Positions 8,026 to 18,326 of a stretch of DNA of 61,053 nucleotides are shown one piece after another. This stretch comes from Candidatus Cloacimonadota bacterium. Its GTDB lineage: Bacteria > Cloacimonadota > Cloacimonadia > Cloacimonadales > Cloacimonadaceae. The DNA lies in assembly GCA_018433885.1 (NCBI GenBank), contig JAHDQK010000022.1, positions 1-61,053 of the forward strand, read 5' to 3'. Both the position numbers and the translations under genes were made by a program. Under the pieces are notes generated by a model. That model was not told where the DNA came from and made no database searches. It worked only from the letters and a program-made list of their open reading frames with translations. Numbering within the stretch: the first letter of the stretch is position 1; each line of letters starts with the position of its first letter.

Positions 8026-11000
8026 TTACTTGCTTAGTACTATCCTTGCCGTCTGGCGATAAGTTCCTGCGTTGAATTCCAGGATATAGATTCCGGAACC
8101 AAGCCCTTCCGCGTTCCAGATTGCCGAATATGTGCCTCTATCGTAGTTGTCGTCTATCAAACGGGAAATCTTCTGCCCTTTCATGTTGTAAACCGATAAT
8201 CTAACCGGGCAATCATCTTCAGAGATGCCAAAGGTAATGGTTGTGCTTGGGTTGAAGGGATTGGGGAAGGTGGCTATCAGCTCGTTTGCGATTACTGGGT
8301 CTTTATAAGAGGAATCCTTCACCAATTCCATAAATGCAGGATACTCTCCCAAGATGCCATTGGGTTGGCTTGCAAAGCGGTTTGCCACCGGGAGTAGCGA
8401 GCCGTCTGGTTTCATGATCCACAGTGATATCTCTTCGCCGGCATCATCACAAAATATCTGGATCAGGGTCGCGGGGAAACCTTCCAGATCTTTCAGTTCT
8501 TCAGCACCGCGTAATTCATCACCGGATTTTGCGATCAGGATGTCTCCCGGGTTTGCCCAGTCACAACGTGCCAGGAGGGTCATGCTAAATGGTTTTGTGA
8601 CCACTTGAGGCAGGTTCCCGGGTGATGATTTGGTTTCTGCCAGATCTCCCCTGGTAGGATAGATGAGTTGGGGCGTGCCGGAGACTTGGATCCAATATCC
8701 TCTGCCGGGGTACATCGTGGTCAGAGACGAATAGGGATTGCCGGGAATATATACCCCGTCTGCGCCTTTCACCTGATTCAGCCAAGGGCTTATGTTCTGG
8801 AGGGCAAATGTAGGTTGCATCCCGATTTGGGGCAAGTAGGCTGCCAGATTCCAGCCATAATTCAGCTGGATTGGAGTGTTTGCGGGGATCGGTGTTCCGC
8901 TCACGCTCCAGATCGCCTCATCGTTCATCTTAATGTTATAAGCCTTGCCATCGCTAAGTTCCGTAAGGCTGGAATAAGGATTTCCGGCAAGATACACTCC
9001 ATCGGTGCCTTTGATTTGGACAACGGAATCCGAGATACTTCCCAAGACATCCGGAAGATTGGGGTTGGCAGGCGTTACATTCAATGAAACCAGATTCCAG
9101 CCTGATGAAAGTGAGACCTGTTGTGTATTTGGGCTACCGCCATGAGTATGCACGCTGAAATCATCCACATAGAAAACAAAGGCATCGTAGGACATACAGC
9201 GGATGCCAATAAACACCTGTTGATTGTCCCAAGCGGATAGATCGTATGAGAATTCTGTCCATTCTGTGGGAGCCTCTACGTAGGTATCTCCCGAGATATA
9301 GACGAAGCCCTGCGTGATAGTAGTGGGCAAGGTGGAGACTCCAACTTTGAAACGTTCCAAACCATAAAGGTTGGTGTGGCTTCTCGCATAGAACTTCAGG
9401 ATGCTTTCGTCTCCTAAATTCAAGCGGGGAGTAATCAACCAATCGCTATTTGGAGCCATGATACTAGCTAAGCTGGCTGCCATCTTGGAGCCTGCATGGG
9501 GTACAGGATTCGTAAGAGGGGGAGTGGTAGCGCTGGGATTGAAGACAATGTAAGCCATTTCGGCTTCGCTATTGGGAAATGTGACATCACTAAAACCATA
9601 GGTGGAAGATAGATCCTGATCGATCAATGTCCAGGGTGGCATAGTAAGGCTGAAATCAGGATGATCCTCAAAACCATCCGTGAAGATCGCCGGAGCTATC
9701 TGCCAGGATACCGTTACCTGGATCGTAGCTGGGCTGGATTCATCCTGACCGTAGCAGGCTGTAACTCCATAGCTGTAGTTTCCATTGGGGAGATTGCTAT
9801 CTTGATATGTTACGATATCAGGGTTATTGATACTTTCTATCAAATTGCCATCCCGGTAGATCCGATATCCCGTTAATGATCGATGGGGTCTGGGAAATGC
9901 AATGGGACGCGCTACCAGTGTAGCGGTGGGAGTGCTTCTGGGAGATTCTGAAAGCTCCTGGAGCTGTATGTTTTTGAATGAAGAATTGAAAGTTACCAAG
10001 CCCTGAATCAACCAATTGTAGCTTAGTATGCTACTGATCTGAGCCAAGGTGGTCCAACCACCGAAATTCATGAGGTTACCTTTGCCTTCCACTTGGGGAC
10101 CAGAATCGCAACCAGCGGGATATCCACCTTGGGTGTTTACTTCGTAACCGATCCACAACCGAGTGTCTGGGATTGGTATCGGAGTAACCAGCACATGCAT
10201 GTTCCATTCTCCCGCCACCACATTCTGAGCAACGGATGAATAGACCAAAGATCCAGGACTCGTGGCAGTGCCATCGGTCCATACTTTTACTGTGTAGATA
10301 CAATCCTGGTAGGATGGCAAGAACTTTACTCTTGTAAGATAGCCTCCCTGATAGGCTGCAAGATCAGTAGCATCATACATGTGCGCCACATCAAAGGTGC
10401 TAACGTCTCCTGTTCCTATACTATTATCCAGCACATCGTTGTTGCTCCAGGAAATCCACTCTCCATCTTGAGGTGGAGCGGGACTTACCCAGCTCAAGCT
10501 CACATCGTTTTGACTCACGCTGGCAAACAGATCTGTGGGTGGATCAAACTGAACTGACATATTAAGGTCGAAATTTAAAGTTGTTGTCTGCCCGGCAGTA
10601 AGAGTGGTAGTTTGGGTGGAGGTTTCATAACCTGTTTTTTGCGCAGTTACTTGATATGTTCCTGCCGGTAATCCGCTGATGGAATAGCTGCCGGAGGGGT
10701 TGGTTTGAGCAGTGTAGGAAGTTCCCACCACGCTGATAGTGGCATCTAGCAAACCAACACCTTCGGAGCTAACTATCCCGGTAAGGCTGGTTTGACTTTG
10801 GGGATACAAGTTCATCAGAGCCGCCTGTCCCTGAGTGAAGCTATAGCTGCCCGGGTTTAGGTTTGTAAGCGCAAAGTAGCCATTGTAGTACCCGCTCCAA
10901 CCCCAGTTAAAGTGAAAGTTCGAGCTACCTTGATATCCGTCCAACACGAAGGCATGGCCGCCATCATGTCCTTGTCCGGAATAATAAACCGGTTTGCCTT

Positions 11001-11895
11001 GGTCGAGATCGTTGCGGATCATGGTAGCCCAATATGAGGCGGTGTAGCTGGATGCTTGGCGGAACTGCGCGGCAGCGTTGTAGCCAAAGTATGTAACCAT
11101 AGCGTAGCGGACATCGCTGGAATACGCTCCGCTGGCTTCCGCGCCGTATTGCATATCTACCGCAACTCCACAGTGATACAATAAGGTAGCGATGTTTTGG
11201 TTGAAGGAACTTATGCTATTTGGCATGGCAGCCCAATTGTAGGTGGTTCCGGCAAAGTTTGCCGTCTGGGTTCCGTAGCCAGTGGCGTAGTATGAGTGGG
11301 AGTAGTTCCCAGTGGTGGGATAACTCCATTTTTTCATCACCTGACCCATCGCGGTAGCAACGCACCCGGCATAGACATGACCTCCGGGACCATCAACATC
11401 GGATGGGCAGAGTGCGTTGTAGGGATAATCTTGATCCCAGGTTGTATTTAGCAATGGTGAAACATCTCGTTGAATCTCAAATCCCGAAAAATCTCCATTG
11501 CGCATGGCTGCCCAATTTGCGTCGATTGCCCAATCCGGATTGGCTCTTATCTCACGTATCGCACGGGAATAGAAATCCAGATACCAACGCACATGATCCG
11601 GCACATTGCCTTCAGGAAAAGTATTTGTAAGAGAGTATCCCAAGATAGGGATGGATTGTTCTTCGGCAGCTAGCAGTACAAATCCCTGTGGCTCGAACCG
11701 CAGGATATAAAAATCCGGATCTCCCTGAGAATGGCTACCAATGTACGCTTCGGAGCTACGGAAGGTAAAACCTGAATTTCCCAGAGAACTGATGAAATCG
11801 GTTCCTAGTTGCGTGGCTTCGCTTTGAGTAACCGTAGCTGTATAGCCACATTGCAAGAGAATCAAAATGAATAAAACTAAGCAAATGCGCTTCAT
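8026..11895 (-). CDS. large secreted C10 (streptopain-type) cysteine protease with sorting domain
   Basis: 1289 residues. A signal peptide (about 1-20) is followed by a Spi-like propeptide and the C10 catalytic domain (about 145-365). Cys178 lies in VYAGCVATAMGQVMKKW and His314 in GGHAFVLDGY; FNWGWSGYYNGYF is the usual following motif. Next come a carboxypeptidase-regulatory-like beta domain (about 372-445: SGLPAGTYQVTAQKTGY), fibronectin III-like sequence, a choice-of-anchor-J/cleaved-adhesin domain (about 760-930: DGFED...WLITPRL...FYVDDFSV), two copies of a GWNL...GNPYSSLT module, and a C-terminal sorting domain (TFPNPFNPSTTI...GSGIYILEF). It is probably exported, activated by propeptide removal and used to degrade extracellular protein. 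The genes downstream and far upstream share the same sorting tail. Confidence 0.9.
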   Translation of the reverse strand: MKRICLVLFILILLQCGYTATVTQSEATQLGTDFISSLGNSGFTFRSSEAYIGSHSQGDPDFYILRFEPQGFVLLAAEEQSIPILGYSLTNTFPEGNVPDHVRWYLDFYSRAIREIRANPDWAIDANWAAMRNGDFSGFEIQRDVSPLLNTTWDQDYPYNALCPSDVDGPGGHVYAGCVATAMGQVMKKWSYPTTGNYSHSYYATGYGTQTANFAGTTYNWAAMPNSISSFNQNIATLLYHCGVAVDMQYGAEASGAYSSDVRYAMVTYFGYNAAAQFRQASSYTASYWATMIRNDLDQGKPVYYSGQGHDGGHAFVLDGYQGSSNFHFNWGWSGYYNGYFALTNLNPGSYSFTQGQAALMNLYPQSQTSLTGIVSSEGVGLLDATISVVGTSYTAQTNPSGSYSISGLPAGTYQVTAQKTGYETSTQTTTLTAGQTTTLNFDLNMSVQFDPPTDLFASVSQNDVSLSWVSPAPPQDGEWISWSNNDVLDNSIGTGDVSTFDVAHMYDATDLAAYQGGYLTRVKFLPSYQDCIYTVKVWTDGTATSPGSLVYSSVAQNVVAGEWNMHVLVTPIPIPDTRLWIGYEVNTQGGYPAGCDSGPQVEGKGNLMNFGGWTTLAQISSILSYNWLIQGLVTFNSSFKNIQLQELSESPRSTPTATLVARPIAFPRPHRSLTGYRIYRDGNLIESINNPDIVTYQDSNLPNGNYSYGVTACYGQDESSPATIQVTVSWQIAPAIFTDGFEDHPDFSLTMPPWTLIDQDLSSTYGFSDVTFPNSEAEMAYIVFNPSATTPPLTNPVPHAGSKMAASLASIMAPNSDWLITPRLNLGDESILKFYARSHTNLYGLERFKVGVSTLPTTITQGFVYISGDTYVEAPTEWTEFSYDLSAWDNQQVFIGIRCMSYDAFVFYVDDFSVHTHGGSPNTQQVSLSSGWNLVSLNVTPANPNLPDVLGSISDSVVQIKGTDGVYLAGNPYSSLTELSDGKAYNIKMNDEAIWSVSGTPIPANTPIQLNYGWNLAAYLPQIGMQPTFALQNISPWLNQVKGADGVYIPGNPYSSLTTMYPGRGYWIQVSGTPQLIYPTRGDLAETKSSPGNLPQVVTKPFSMTLLARCDWANPGDILIAKSGDELRGAEELKDLEGFPATLIQIFCDDAGEEISLWIMKPDGSLLPVANRFASQPNGILGEYPAFMELVKDSSYKDPVIANELIATFPNPFNPSTTITFGISEDDCPVRLSVYNMKGQKISRLIDDNYDRGTYSAIWNAEGLGSGIYILEFNAGTYRQTARIVLSK

Positions 11896-12460
11896 GATAC
11901 CTCCGGAAATGTATCGATTTGGGCAGATAAACCATGAGATCGGTGAATTCGCACTAATTTTGGAATCACGGGAGCCAAAGGACTCTGGGGCCCTCTAAAG
12001 GAGACCGAGCAAAAAAAAGCCTTGATGTATTGCATCATGTTTACCTTCAGCGGATGGTTTGTAGAAAAACCAAGCTTAGCTGATTTCTACATATGATTCC
12101 CCTATGTCAAGAAAAATCTTTAATAATTCCCGAGGTCACTAAAGAACATTTATCGACAACAGTAAATTTGGTATTGAGTAAACTCATGGTTCTGGCTCTT
12201 ATATCAAGATTTCTTGGACTATTTGCGTTAGGTACATTGTGGAATTCCAACTACATATAGCGGTATTCATTTGGGTAGACGGTGGAGCCCATTAAATGCG
12301 GGTCACATCATTTTAGCTTGGGGCTTTCGAAAGTTCCCAAACCATCCAGTTCTTCGCAGTGAAGGATGTTGCCAGGTCATCCTGACCTAGTATCCCCATA
12401 TGTGCACACTAAAACAATATTCTTGCCTTATTGAAATGCCAATGATTCCGTTTTGCTATA
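11896..12460. other. 565-base intergenic gap between the protease gene and the end of the dcw cluster
   Basis: No credible gene. On the minus strand a TTGACA hexamer at about 12113-12118 could be a -35 element for the protease gene, but I see no good -10 at the right distance. A near-perfect 23-base inverted repeat lies at 12318-12340 (TTGGG outer arm, CTTTCGAAAG inner palindrome, CCCAA outer arm). It could be an operator or a small structured RNA end; its role is unknown. Confidence 0.5.
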
Positions 12461-12501
12461 AGAAAAGGATCTCCGGAAGGGGGGAAGACCGAAGATCCTT
12501 T
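12461..12501 (-). terminator. rho-independent terminator of the dcw cluster
   Basis: Read on the minus strand, AAAGGATCT (12501-12493) pairs perfectly with AGATCCTTT (12472-12464), extended by a GG/CC pair region, with a run TTTTCTT after the stem. It lies 66 bases beyond the ftsZ stop codon and should end the whole mraZ-ftsZ transcript. A second hairpin, GCTCTT-GGGGGG-AAGAGC, sits between it and ftsZ at about 12518-12535; both loops contain a run of six G/C. Confidence 0.8.
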
Positions 12502-12566
12502 GTTATTTACGCAGAATTTTGCTCTTGGGGGGAAGAGCGTGATTCTACATGGTTGTCATAAATTTA

Positions 12567-13751
12567 TTAGTCCAGAGCTTTTAAAAAACTGGGCACATCT
12601 GTTCTTAGGGTCTTGTTGTTTGCTGGTTCATCACTCATGCTACCGAGTCTTTCCTCACTGTTGCCCTTACTGAGCCCCAAGGTCTTAAAGATGCCTTTGA
12701 TATCTTCATCGATGTCGGTTTGTTTAATGGCTTCTTTTGGGCTTTCTTTAGGGGTTTCGTAGCCGGGGAATTCCAGAATCTTGTTTTCATTATTAGCTTT
12801 ATCCAGTCCGGTGGCAATGATGGTAACCGATATCTTGCCGGTCATGTTGGGATCCAATATTGCGCCCATGATGATGTTTGCAGATTTTCCGGTCTCGTTT
12901 ACGATAACGTTTGAGACATCGGCAAACTCGTTCATCAGGATGTCTTCACCGCAAGTTACGTTAAGTAGCAAGGATTGGCATCCGGCGAGGCTTACATCGG
13001 AGAGCAGCGGGTTGCTGATTGCGAGGCGGGCGGCGTTGATCGCACGGTTTTCGCCTTCAGCGACGCCGGTGCCCATCAGAGCATAGCCCATGTTTTGCAT
13101 TACGGTCTTCACATCGGCAAAATCTACGTTGATCAGGCCGGTGATGGTGATGATGTCGCTAACGGCTTTTGCGGCTTCGTAAAGCACGTTATCTGCATTG
13201 TTAAAAGCTGCTTTCAGCGTGGCATTGCCATATATTTCGCAGAGTCTTTCATTGGGGATCACGATCAAGGTATCCACATACTCGCTGAGGTGTCTGATGC
13301 CATGGTCTGCATTTTCTTCGCGCTTTTTTCCTTCGAAGGGGAAGGGAGTGGTAACGATTCCCAAAGTGAGGATGCCCATTTCCCTAGCTATCTTAGCGAT
13401 CACGGGAGTAGCTCCGGTACCGGTTCCCCCACCCATACCTGCAGCCAAGAAGATCATATCTGCACCATCGAGGTGAGATTTGATCTCATCTTTGGATTCT
13501 TCCGCGCTCCGTGATCCGATTTCCGGATTAGCTCCGGTCCCAAGACCCCGAGTGAGTTTCTTTCCCAGCTGCAGTTTCATCTTGGCGCGGCTCTTGGTGA
13601 GGTCGTCCGCATCAGTATTGGCAGCGATGAACTCAACGCCGTTGAGTTCGTTTTCGATCATGGTATTGATCGCGTTTCCACCTGCTCCGCCGACTCCGAT
13701 AATCTTGATGTTTGTTCCGATCTGTGCTGGTCTTTCGTCGTATTCTATCAT
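12567..13751 (-). CDS. ftsZ: cell division protein FtsZ
   Basis: 394 residues. Tubulin-like GTPase that forms the cytokinetic ring. The nucleotide-binding sequence [13 protein letters not shown] is at about residues 20-32, and the tubulin signature [15 protein letters not shown] at about 106-120. The T7-loop region [11 protein letters not shown] follows. The last ten residues ([10 protein letters not shown]) are the conserved tail that binds FtsA and other partners. It is the last gene of the cluster, 10 bases after ftsA, and is followed by a terminator. All hallmark parts are intact. Confidence 0.98.
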   Translation of the reverse strand: MIEYDERPAQIGTNIKIIGVGGAGGNAINTMIENELNGVEFIAANTDADDLTKSRAKMKLQLGKKLTRGLGTGANPEIGSRSAEESKDEIKSHLDGADMIFLAAGMGGGTGTGATPVIAKIAREMGILTLGIVTTPFPFEGKKREENADHGIRHLSEYVDTLIVIPNERLCEIYGNATLKAAFNNADNVLYEAAKAVSDIITITGLINVDFADVKTVMQNMGYALMGTGVAEGENRAINAARLAISNPLLSDVSLAGCQSLLLNVTCGEDILMNEFADVSNVIVNETGKSANIIMGAILDPNMTGKISVTIIATGLDKANNENKILEFPGYETPKESPKEAIKQTDIDEDIKGIFKTLGLSKGNSEERLGSMSDEPANNKTLRTDVPSFLKALD

Positions 13752-13761
13752 GGTATCCCCC

Positions 13762-15033
13762 TTAGGTAAAGTCCTTAATAATCTTTTTTAGTTTATCTAC
13801 GAATTTGCTGTTTCCCAAGTCTCCCAGGTTAAAGCTCCGCGCTTGAGGTTCGTGTTCGAATCCCATAGCATAATATAGTATTCCAACGGCAGTGGCAAAG
13901 GCAGGATCATCCAGCCGGGAAGTGCTTCCTTCCAGTTTGCTGAGATCCGGTTTAGCGATTTTTACTTGCAAGTTGAAAGCATTGGTGATGGAATTGGATA
14001 TCCCCTCCAGCTTGGCGCTACCACCGGTAAGGATGATGCCCGCGGTAACCAGTTCCGGAGTGTAAGAATCCTTGCTGCGGTTATAACACATGGCGAGCAT
14101 CTCTTCCACACGGTGCTGGATTACATGGCTTACAAGATATTGCGGACGGCGGGTGCCAGCTCTACCGCTGATACCTTCCACCTCGATTTCCAGAGTCTGA
14201 TCCACATCGCTGGCAATGGCATTGCCAAATTGGGTCTTGATATATTCCGCGCTAGCGAGGGTGGTCTTCAGGCCGATGGCTAGATCTTCCGTGATGGCTT
14301 TACCAGCCATGGGGATCACCAGGACTTTTTCCAGAGCTCCGCGATTGTAGATGGAGATATCGCAGGAACCTCCACCGATGTCCATCAGGATCGCGCCCAA
14401 TCGCCGTTCATCTTCAGAAAGAACGCTGTGGCTCAAAGCTACGTGACTCAACACATAGTTTTCCTGATCCATTTCGTATCCGGAGAGTTCGATGCACTTG
14501 GTGAGATTCCGAAGTGGAGTAAGTTCGGAAAGCACCGTCAATACCTTCGCTGTGAGGTGAAATCCGTTCATATTCACGGGATTTCGAATGTCGTCCTGAG
14601 AGTCGATTATATAATCGTGTGGGATTCCGTGAAGTATTTTATGGCGTTCGAAACCCTTTTGAATCTTCACGCTGTTTTTAGCGTCGTTGATTACCTGCTC
14701 TACGTGTTCGATAGAGATTTCTCCGGGTTCGTTTGGTATTTCGGTGGGGATGGCAATCCTGCCATCACCCAGCTGGGTGCGGATGTGTTCGCCGGTGATA
14801 TTGGCATAGATGTTTACAGCATCTGTATCGGCTGCGGTTTCCGCTTGTTCGAGGGAGATCCGTACCTGATTCGACAGAGCTTGAATATCCTTCACAATGC
14901 CGCGTTCGATACCTTCGGAGGGGCATTCACCAATACCCATAATTTCCAGACGACCGTTCGCCAAAGTCTTGGCAATTACGGATCTAACCATCGTGGAGCC
15001 AATATCCAGGGCTGTGATTATGTTGTTCTTCAT
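13762..15033 (-). CDS. ftsA: cell division protein FtsA
   Basis: 423 residues. Actin-like ATPase that tethers FtsZ to the membrane. DIGSTMVRSVIA (phosphate 1) is at about residue 10, the SHS2/1C domain follows, then LMDIGGGSCDISIY (phosphate 2) and IILTGGSAKLEGI (adenosine motif). The C-terminus (FVDKLKKIIKDF) is basic and amphipathic, as expected for the membrane-targeting helix. The start overlaps the ftsQ stop (ATGA). Confidence 0.96.
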   Translation of the reverse strand: MKNNIITALDIGSTMVRSVIAKTLANGRLEIMGIGECPSEGIERGIVKDIQALSNQVRISLEQAETAADTDAVNIYANITGEHIRTQLGDGRIAIPTEIPNEPGEISIEHVEQVINDAKNSVKIQKGFERHKILHGIPHDYIIDSQDDIRNPVNMNGFHLTAKVLTVLSELTPLRNLTKCIELSGYEMDQENYVLSHVALSHSVLSEDERRLGAILMDIGGGSCDISIYNRGALEKVLVIPMAGKAITEDLAIGLKTTLASAEYIKTQFGNAIASDVDQTLEIEVEGISGRAGTRRPQYLVSHVIQHRVEEMLAMCYNRSKDSYTPELVTAGIILTGGSAKLEGISNSITNAFNLQVKIAKPDLSKLEGSTSRLDDPAFATAVGILYYAMGFEHEPQARSFNLGDLGNSKFVDKLKKIIKDFT

Positions 15034-15785
15034 TTGTTACCTGCCTTTACTACTACCTGGTTATCGAACCGCAGGTCCACAATACTGCGGCGGGCGATAT
15101 TGCCGTTGTCCTGCACAAACTGATAGCGCCTCAATTGGTTGGCTATGTCCGTTTCTCCAGGTATAATACGAGTGCCATATCGGGCATCGATGATGTTGAT
15201 GGTGTCGTCTATCATGTAATATTCTGAGATTATCGGTAGGTATTCCGGAGCGTCCTGGATGATTCTAAGATGCATCTTAAGGATTCTGGCAAGGTCTTTC
15301 TTGGCGAGTTTTACTCCGGGCTTGAGTTGAGAATCTTTGTAGTAGGAACTGTAAATGGGAATGTCTTCCCGATACACGGGTGTGTAACGCTCCATCACGA
15401 TGGCGTCCTGATCGATGGGATACAGATTGCCTTCGTAGCTTTTCACATAAAGGATTCCACTGCGTTCACTGATGATTATTTTGATGGAATTGGGCAAATG
15501 CCGCTTGATCTTCACGGTGCGGATGCGCGAGATCTTGGATATCGTATCCTGCAATTCTGCTTTTGGAAGCTTGAAGAGATTGGTTCCCATGTAGGGTCTG
15601 CATATACTGAGAATCAGGGAATCCGGCACGGCGGTATTGCCTTCCAAGCTGAACTTTTGAACTTGCAAATAGGGAAGGTGGCTAAGCGCGTACCAAGTAC
15701 CGACCCCCAAGGCGATTACGCCCAAGAGGCACAGACTGAAAAACAGATAATATCTGCTGTTTCCTCTACGCTTGCGTTCCTTCAT
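15030..15785 (-). CDS. ftsQ: cell division protein FtsQ/DivIB
   Basis: 251 residues. A short cytoplasmic basic tail (MKERKRRGNSR) leads into one membrane helix (about 12-34), then a POTRA domain (LPYLQVQKFSLEGNTAVPDSLI...) and the FtsQ beta domain (RHLPNSIKIIISERSGILYV). It bridges early and late divisome proteins in the periplasm. In many clusters murB and/or ddl lie between murC and ftsQ; here only 86 bases separate murC from ftsQ, and neither gene is present. Confidence 0.88.
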   Translation of the reverse strand: MKERKRRGNSRYYLFFSLCLLGVIALGVGTWYALSHLPYLQVQKFSLEGNTAVPDSLILSICRPYMGTNLFKLPKAELQDTISKISRIRTVKIKRHLPNSIKIIISERSGILYVKSYEGNLYPIDQDAIVMERYTPVYREDIPIYSSYYKDSQLKPGVKLAKKDLARILKMHLRIIQDAPEYLPIISEYYMIDDTINIIDARYGTRIIPGETDIANQLRRYQFVQDNGNIARRSIVDLRFDNQVVVKAGNK

Positions 15786-15871
15786 TTTAGTACCTTATTG
15801 ATATTCATGCACATAGAGCCGTGTGTGCCGAAAATTGAAAAGCAGCAAAAGGCTCATAAGTTACTACATTT

Positions 15872-17266
15872 TTAAACTTTACTGTTTGTGTCAACACTTT
15901 TCTTGAGTTCTTTCAGAATTTCTTCGCCATATTGCCAGATGTTTCCCGCGCCTATGGTTATCAGGATATCTTCCGGTTTTAAAAGCGCGATGGTTTCTTG
16001 AACGATGCGGGAGTTATCCGATATCGTATGTACTTGGTGGTGACCGCTTTGAATTGCCACATCCGCGATCAACTGAGAGCTGACTCCGGGGATCGGCAGT
16101 TCTCTGGCAGGATATATGGGTGCCAGAATCAGGCAATCGCAACTAAAGAATGCCTTGCCGAATTTTTCATAGAGATCCCTGGTGCGGGAAAACAAATGCG
16201 GTTGAAACAGTGCCACAATGCGGCGATCCACGCTATCTTTGAACCCTTCTAATGTAGCGATGATCTCGGTGGGATGATGGGCATAGTCGTCGTAAACAGT
16301 TATCCCTTGTTCTTCGCCCTTGAGTTCAAATCTGCGGTACACGCCGCTGAAGGCAGCCATACCGTCCTGAATGCTTTTGAAGGGTAGATCCAGTTCAAGA
16401 CCTATGGTGGCAGCCAATAGTGAATTCTGGATGTTGTGTTTACCGGTCACATGCATGGAGATTTTACCTAATTTATAACCTTTGTAGGCAAGATCGTAGC
16501 TGGCGGTGAAGTTCTTCATTTCGATGTTCAGAGCTTGCACATCAGCCTGCCGGGAAAGTCCGTAAGTTACAATCTTCTTGTTTATGTGGGGTAAAATGGC
16601 TTGCACGCCAGGATCGTCCAAACAGGCGATGACGCTTCCAAAGAAGGGAACTTTGTTGGCATATTCTATAAAGGCACCTTTGATATCGTCCAAGTTCCGA
16701 TAGCAATCCAGGTGATCTTCATCTACGTTTGTGATACCGGCGATGCAGGGGGTGAGGGAGAGGAATGAATGGTCGTATTCATCAGCTTCCACCACGATGT
16801 ATTTGCCGGAGCCCATTACGTTGTTCGAACCGAAATTCTTCACCTTTCCGCCCACTATGATGGTGGGGTTCAAGCCAGCGGCTTCCAAGACCATGCCTGC
16901 CATGGACGTCGTGGTGGTCTTGCCATGGGTACCGGAGATGCCTATCGAAAAGCTCATACGTGTGATTTCTGCCAGCATTTCAGCCCGGCGGATAACCGGG
17001 ATCTTCATCGCTCTTGCAGCCACGATTTCGGGATTATCGTCTTTTACCGCGGAGGATTTTACCACCACATCCGCATCGCGGATCAATTCGGGATCATGTC
17101 CCTCGGTTACTTTGATGCCCAGGCTTTCCAGGTGGGCTGTGAGATCCGTTTTCTTCATGTCGGATCCCGAAATCTCCAGACCCTGATTGAACAGAAATTC
17201 GGCGATTCCGCTCATGCCGATGCCGCCAATTCCGATAAAATGAATCTTTTTTGTTCTACCGAGCAT
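15872..17266 (-). CDS. murC: UDP-N-acetylmuramate--L-alanine ligase
   Basis: 464 residues. Adds L-Ala to UDP-MurNAc, the first amino acid of the peptide stem. The N-terminal Rossmann motif HFIGIGGIGMSGIAE is at about residues 9-23, the ATP loop GISGTHGKTTTT at about 110-120, and the C-terminal DDYAHHPTEI and FQPHLFSRT motifs are present. ATG 17266 has an AAAGGAG ribosome binding site. It follows murG by 10 bases. Confidence 0.97.
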   Translation of the reverse strand: MLGRTKKIHFIGIGGIGMSGIAEFLFNQGLEISGSDMKKTDLTAHLESLGIKVTEGHDPELIRDADVVVKSSAVKDDNPEIVAARAMKIPVIRRAEMLAEITRMSFSIGISGTHGKTTTTSMAGMVLEAAGLNPTIIVGGKVKNFGSNNVMGSGKYIVVEADEYDHSFLSLTPCIAGITNVDEDHLDCYRNLDDIKGAFIEYANKVPFFGSVIACLDDPGVQAILPHINKKIVTYGLSRQADVQALNIEMKNFTASYDLAYKGYKLGKISMHVTGKHNIQNSLLAATIGLELDLPFKSIQDGMAAFSGVYRRFELKGEEQGITVYDDYAHHPTEIIATLEGFKDSVDRRIVALFQPHLFSRTRDLYEKFGKAFFSCDCLILAPIYPARELPIPGVSSQLIADVAIQSGHHQVHTISDNSRIVQETIALLKPEDILITIGAGNIWQYGEEILKELKKSVDTNSKV

Positions 17267-17276
17267 ATAGTCTCCT

Positions 17277-18326
17277 TTAATACAAAGCCAAGATGTCTTT
17301 CACGATCATTTCTGCGGCACTGTTTACTGGCAGGGCAAGCAGGCGGGATCGCATGGCTTCGCGGTCCATGGTTTTAATGGTGGTAAGTAAATTTTGGGGG
17401 CTGAGGTCCTTCTGGGGAATCAGCTCTGCCACCCCTTTTTGTTTCTGAGCAAGTGCGTTGTAGTATTGGTGATTTTCCGCAGCTGTGGGCAAGGGGATCA
17501 GGATTGCCGGCAGGGCGGCAGATTCCAGCTCGGCGATAGTCATCGCTCCAGCGCGGGTGATGGCAAGATCTGCACGCAGCATCATCGATGCCAGATCCGG
17601 GCTGAAATCAAAGAGGTGGACTCCTTGAGTAGCGTGGTGCTTGGCATGGAACTTGCGATATGTAGTCCCGCCTGTCTGCCACAGTATCTGCCATCCATCG
17701 GCGATCAGGATGTCCAAGATTGTAGAAATAGCAGAATTAATGGCCAGAGAACCCTGGGAACCACCGGTAATCAACAGGCAGGGTTTGGATTCATCCAAAC
17801 CATACAGTCCTAGATCTGGGCGCTTATGCTCCTTCTTTTGGATAGGAATTCCAAAGTTAAACGCTTTCACTCCAGGCAGATACTTGCGCGCATCTTCGAA
17901 AGATATATAAAGCCGGGAAAGGCGTTTTGCCAAGTGTCTGGTGGTTAGCCCGGGATATGAATTGCTTTCATGCAGGAAACAGGGCAGCTTCAAGAGGATG
18001 GCGGCTATCGCTACCGGTCCTGCCACAAAGCCGCCAGTAGTGATTACTCCATCAATTTTACCTTCTTTGAGTATTCTGATGGAGTGGAAAATGCTGGAGA
18101 TCAAATGAATAGGGAAGAGCAGGTTATCTGGCTTGAAGCTACGGTAGAGTTTTTGCACTTTGATCCTATGGAAAGGGATTCCGGCTTGCATTGCCATGCG
18201 TTCCTCCATGCTGTGTGCGTTCCCGATAAAAATGCATTCATGTCCCTGCATAGAAAGTTCTTTTGCTAAAGCCAGGGCAGGAACGATGTGCCCACCGGTT
18301 CCGCCGGCACCCATTGCGAATCTCAC
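17277..18326 (-). CDS. murG: undecaprenyldiphospho-muramoylpentapeptide N-acetylglucosaminyltransferase
   Basis: 349 residues. Converts lipid I to lipid II on the inner face of the membrane. GAGGTGGHIVPALAL is at residues 6-20 and LLITGGSQGSLAIN in the second domain; the donor-binding ITRAGAMTIAELESAALPAILIP follows. The start is a GTG that overlaps the ftsW TGA (GTGA), with AAGGAG 5-10 bases before it. Confidence 0.96.
   Translation of the reverse strand: MRFAMGAGGTGGHIVPALALAKELSMQGHECIFIGNAHSMEERMAMQAGIPFHRIKVQKLYRSFKPDNLLFPIHLISSIFHSIRILKEGKIDGVITTGGFVAGPVAIAAILLKLPCFLHESNSYPGLTTRHLAKRLSRLYISFEDARKYLPGVKAFNFGIPIQKKEHKRPDLGLYGLDESKPCLLITGGSQGSLAINSAISTILDILIADGWQILWQTGGTTYRKFHAKHHATQGVHLFDFSPDLASMMLRADLAITRAGAMTIAELESAALPAILIPLPTAAENHQYYNALAQKQKGVAELIPQKDLSPQNLLTTIKTMDREAMRSRLLALPVNSAAEMIVKDILALY

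Noticed and set aside
10560-10720. Short direct repeats in the protease gene as a CRISPR-like array
   Set aside because: They reflect Thr/Gly-rich coding repeats, not regularly spaced identical units. No CRISPR array was found in the window.
13850-13870. GTTCGAATCCCA word resembling a tRNA T-loop
   Set aside because: It lies within ftsA coding sequence and no cloverleaf can be drawn around it. No tRNA or rRNA gene was found anywhere in the window.
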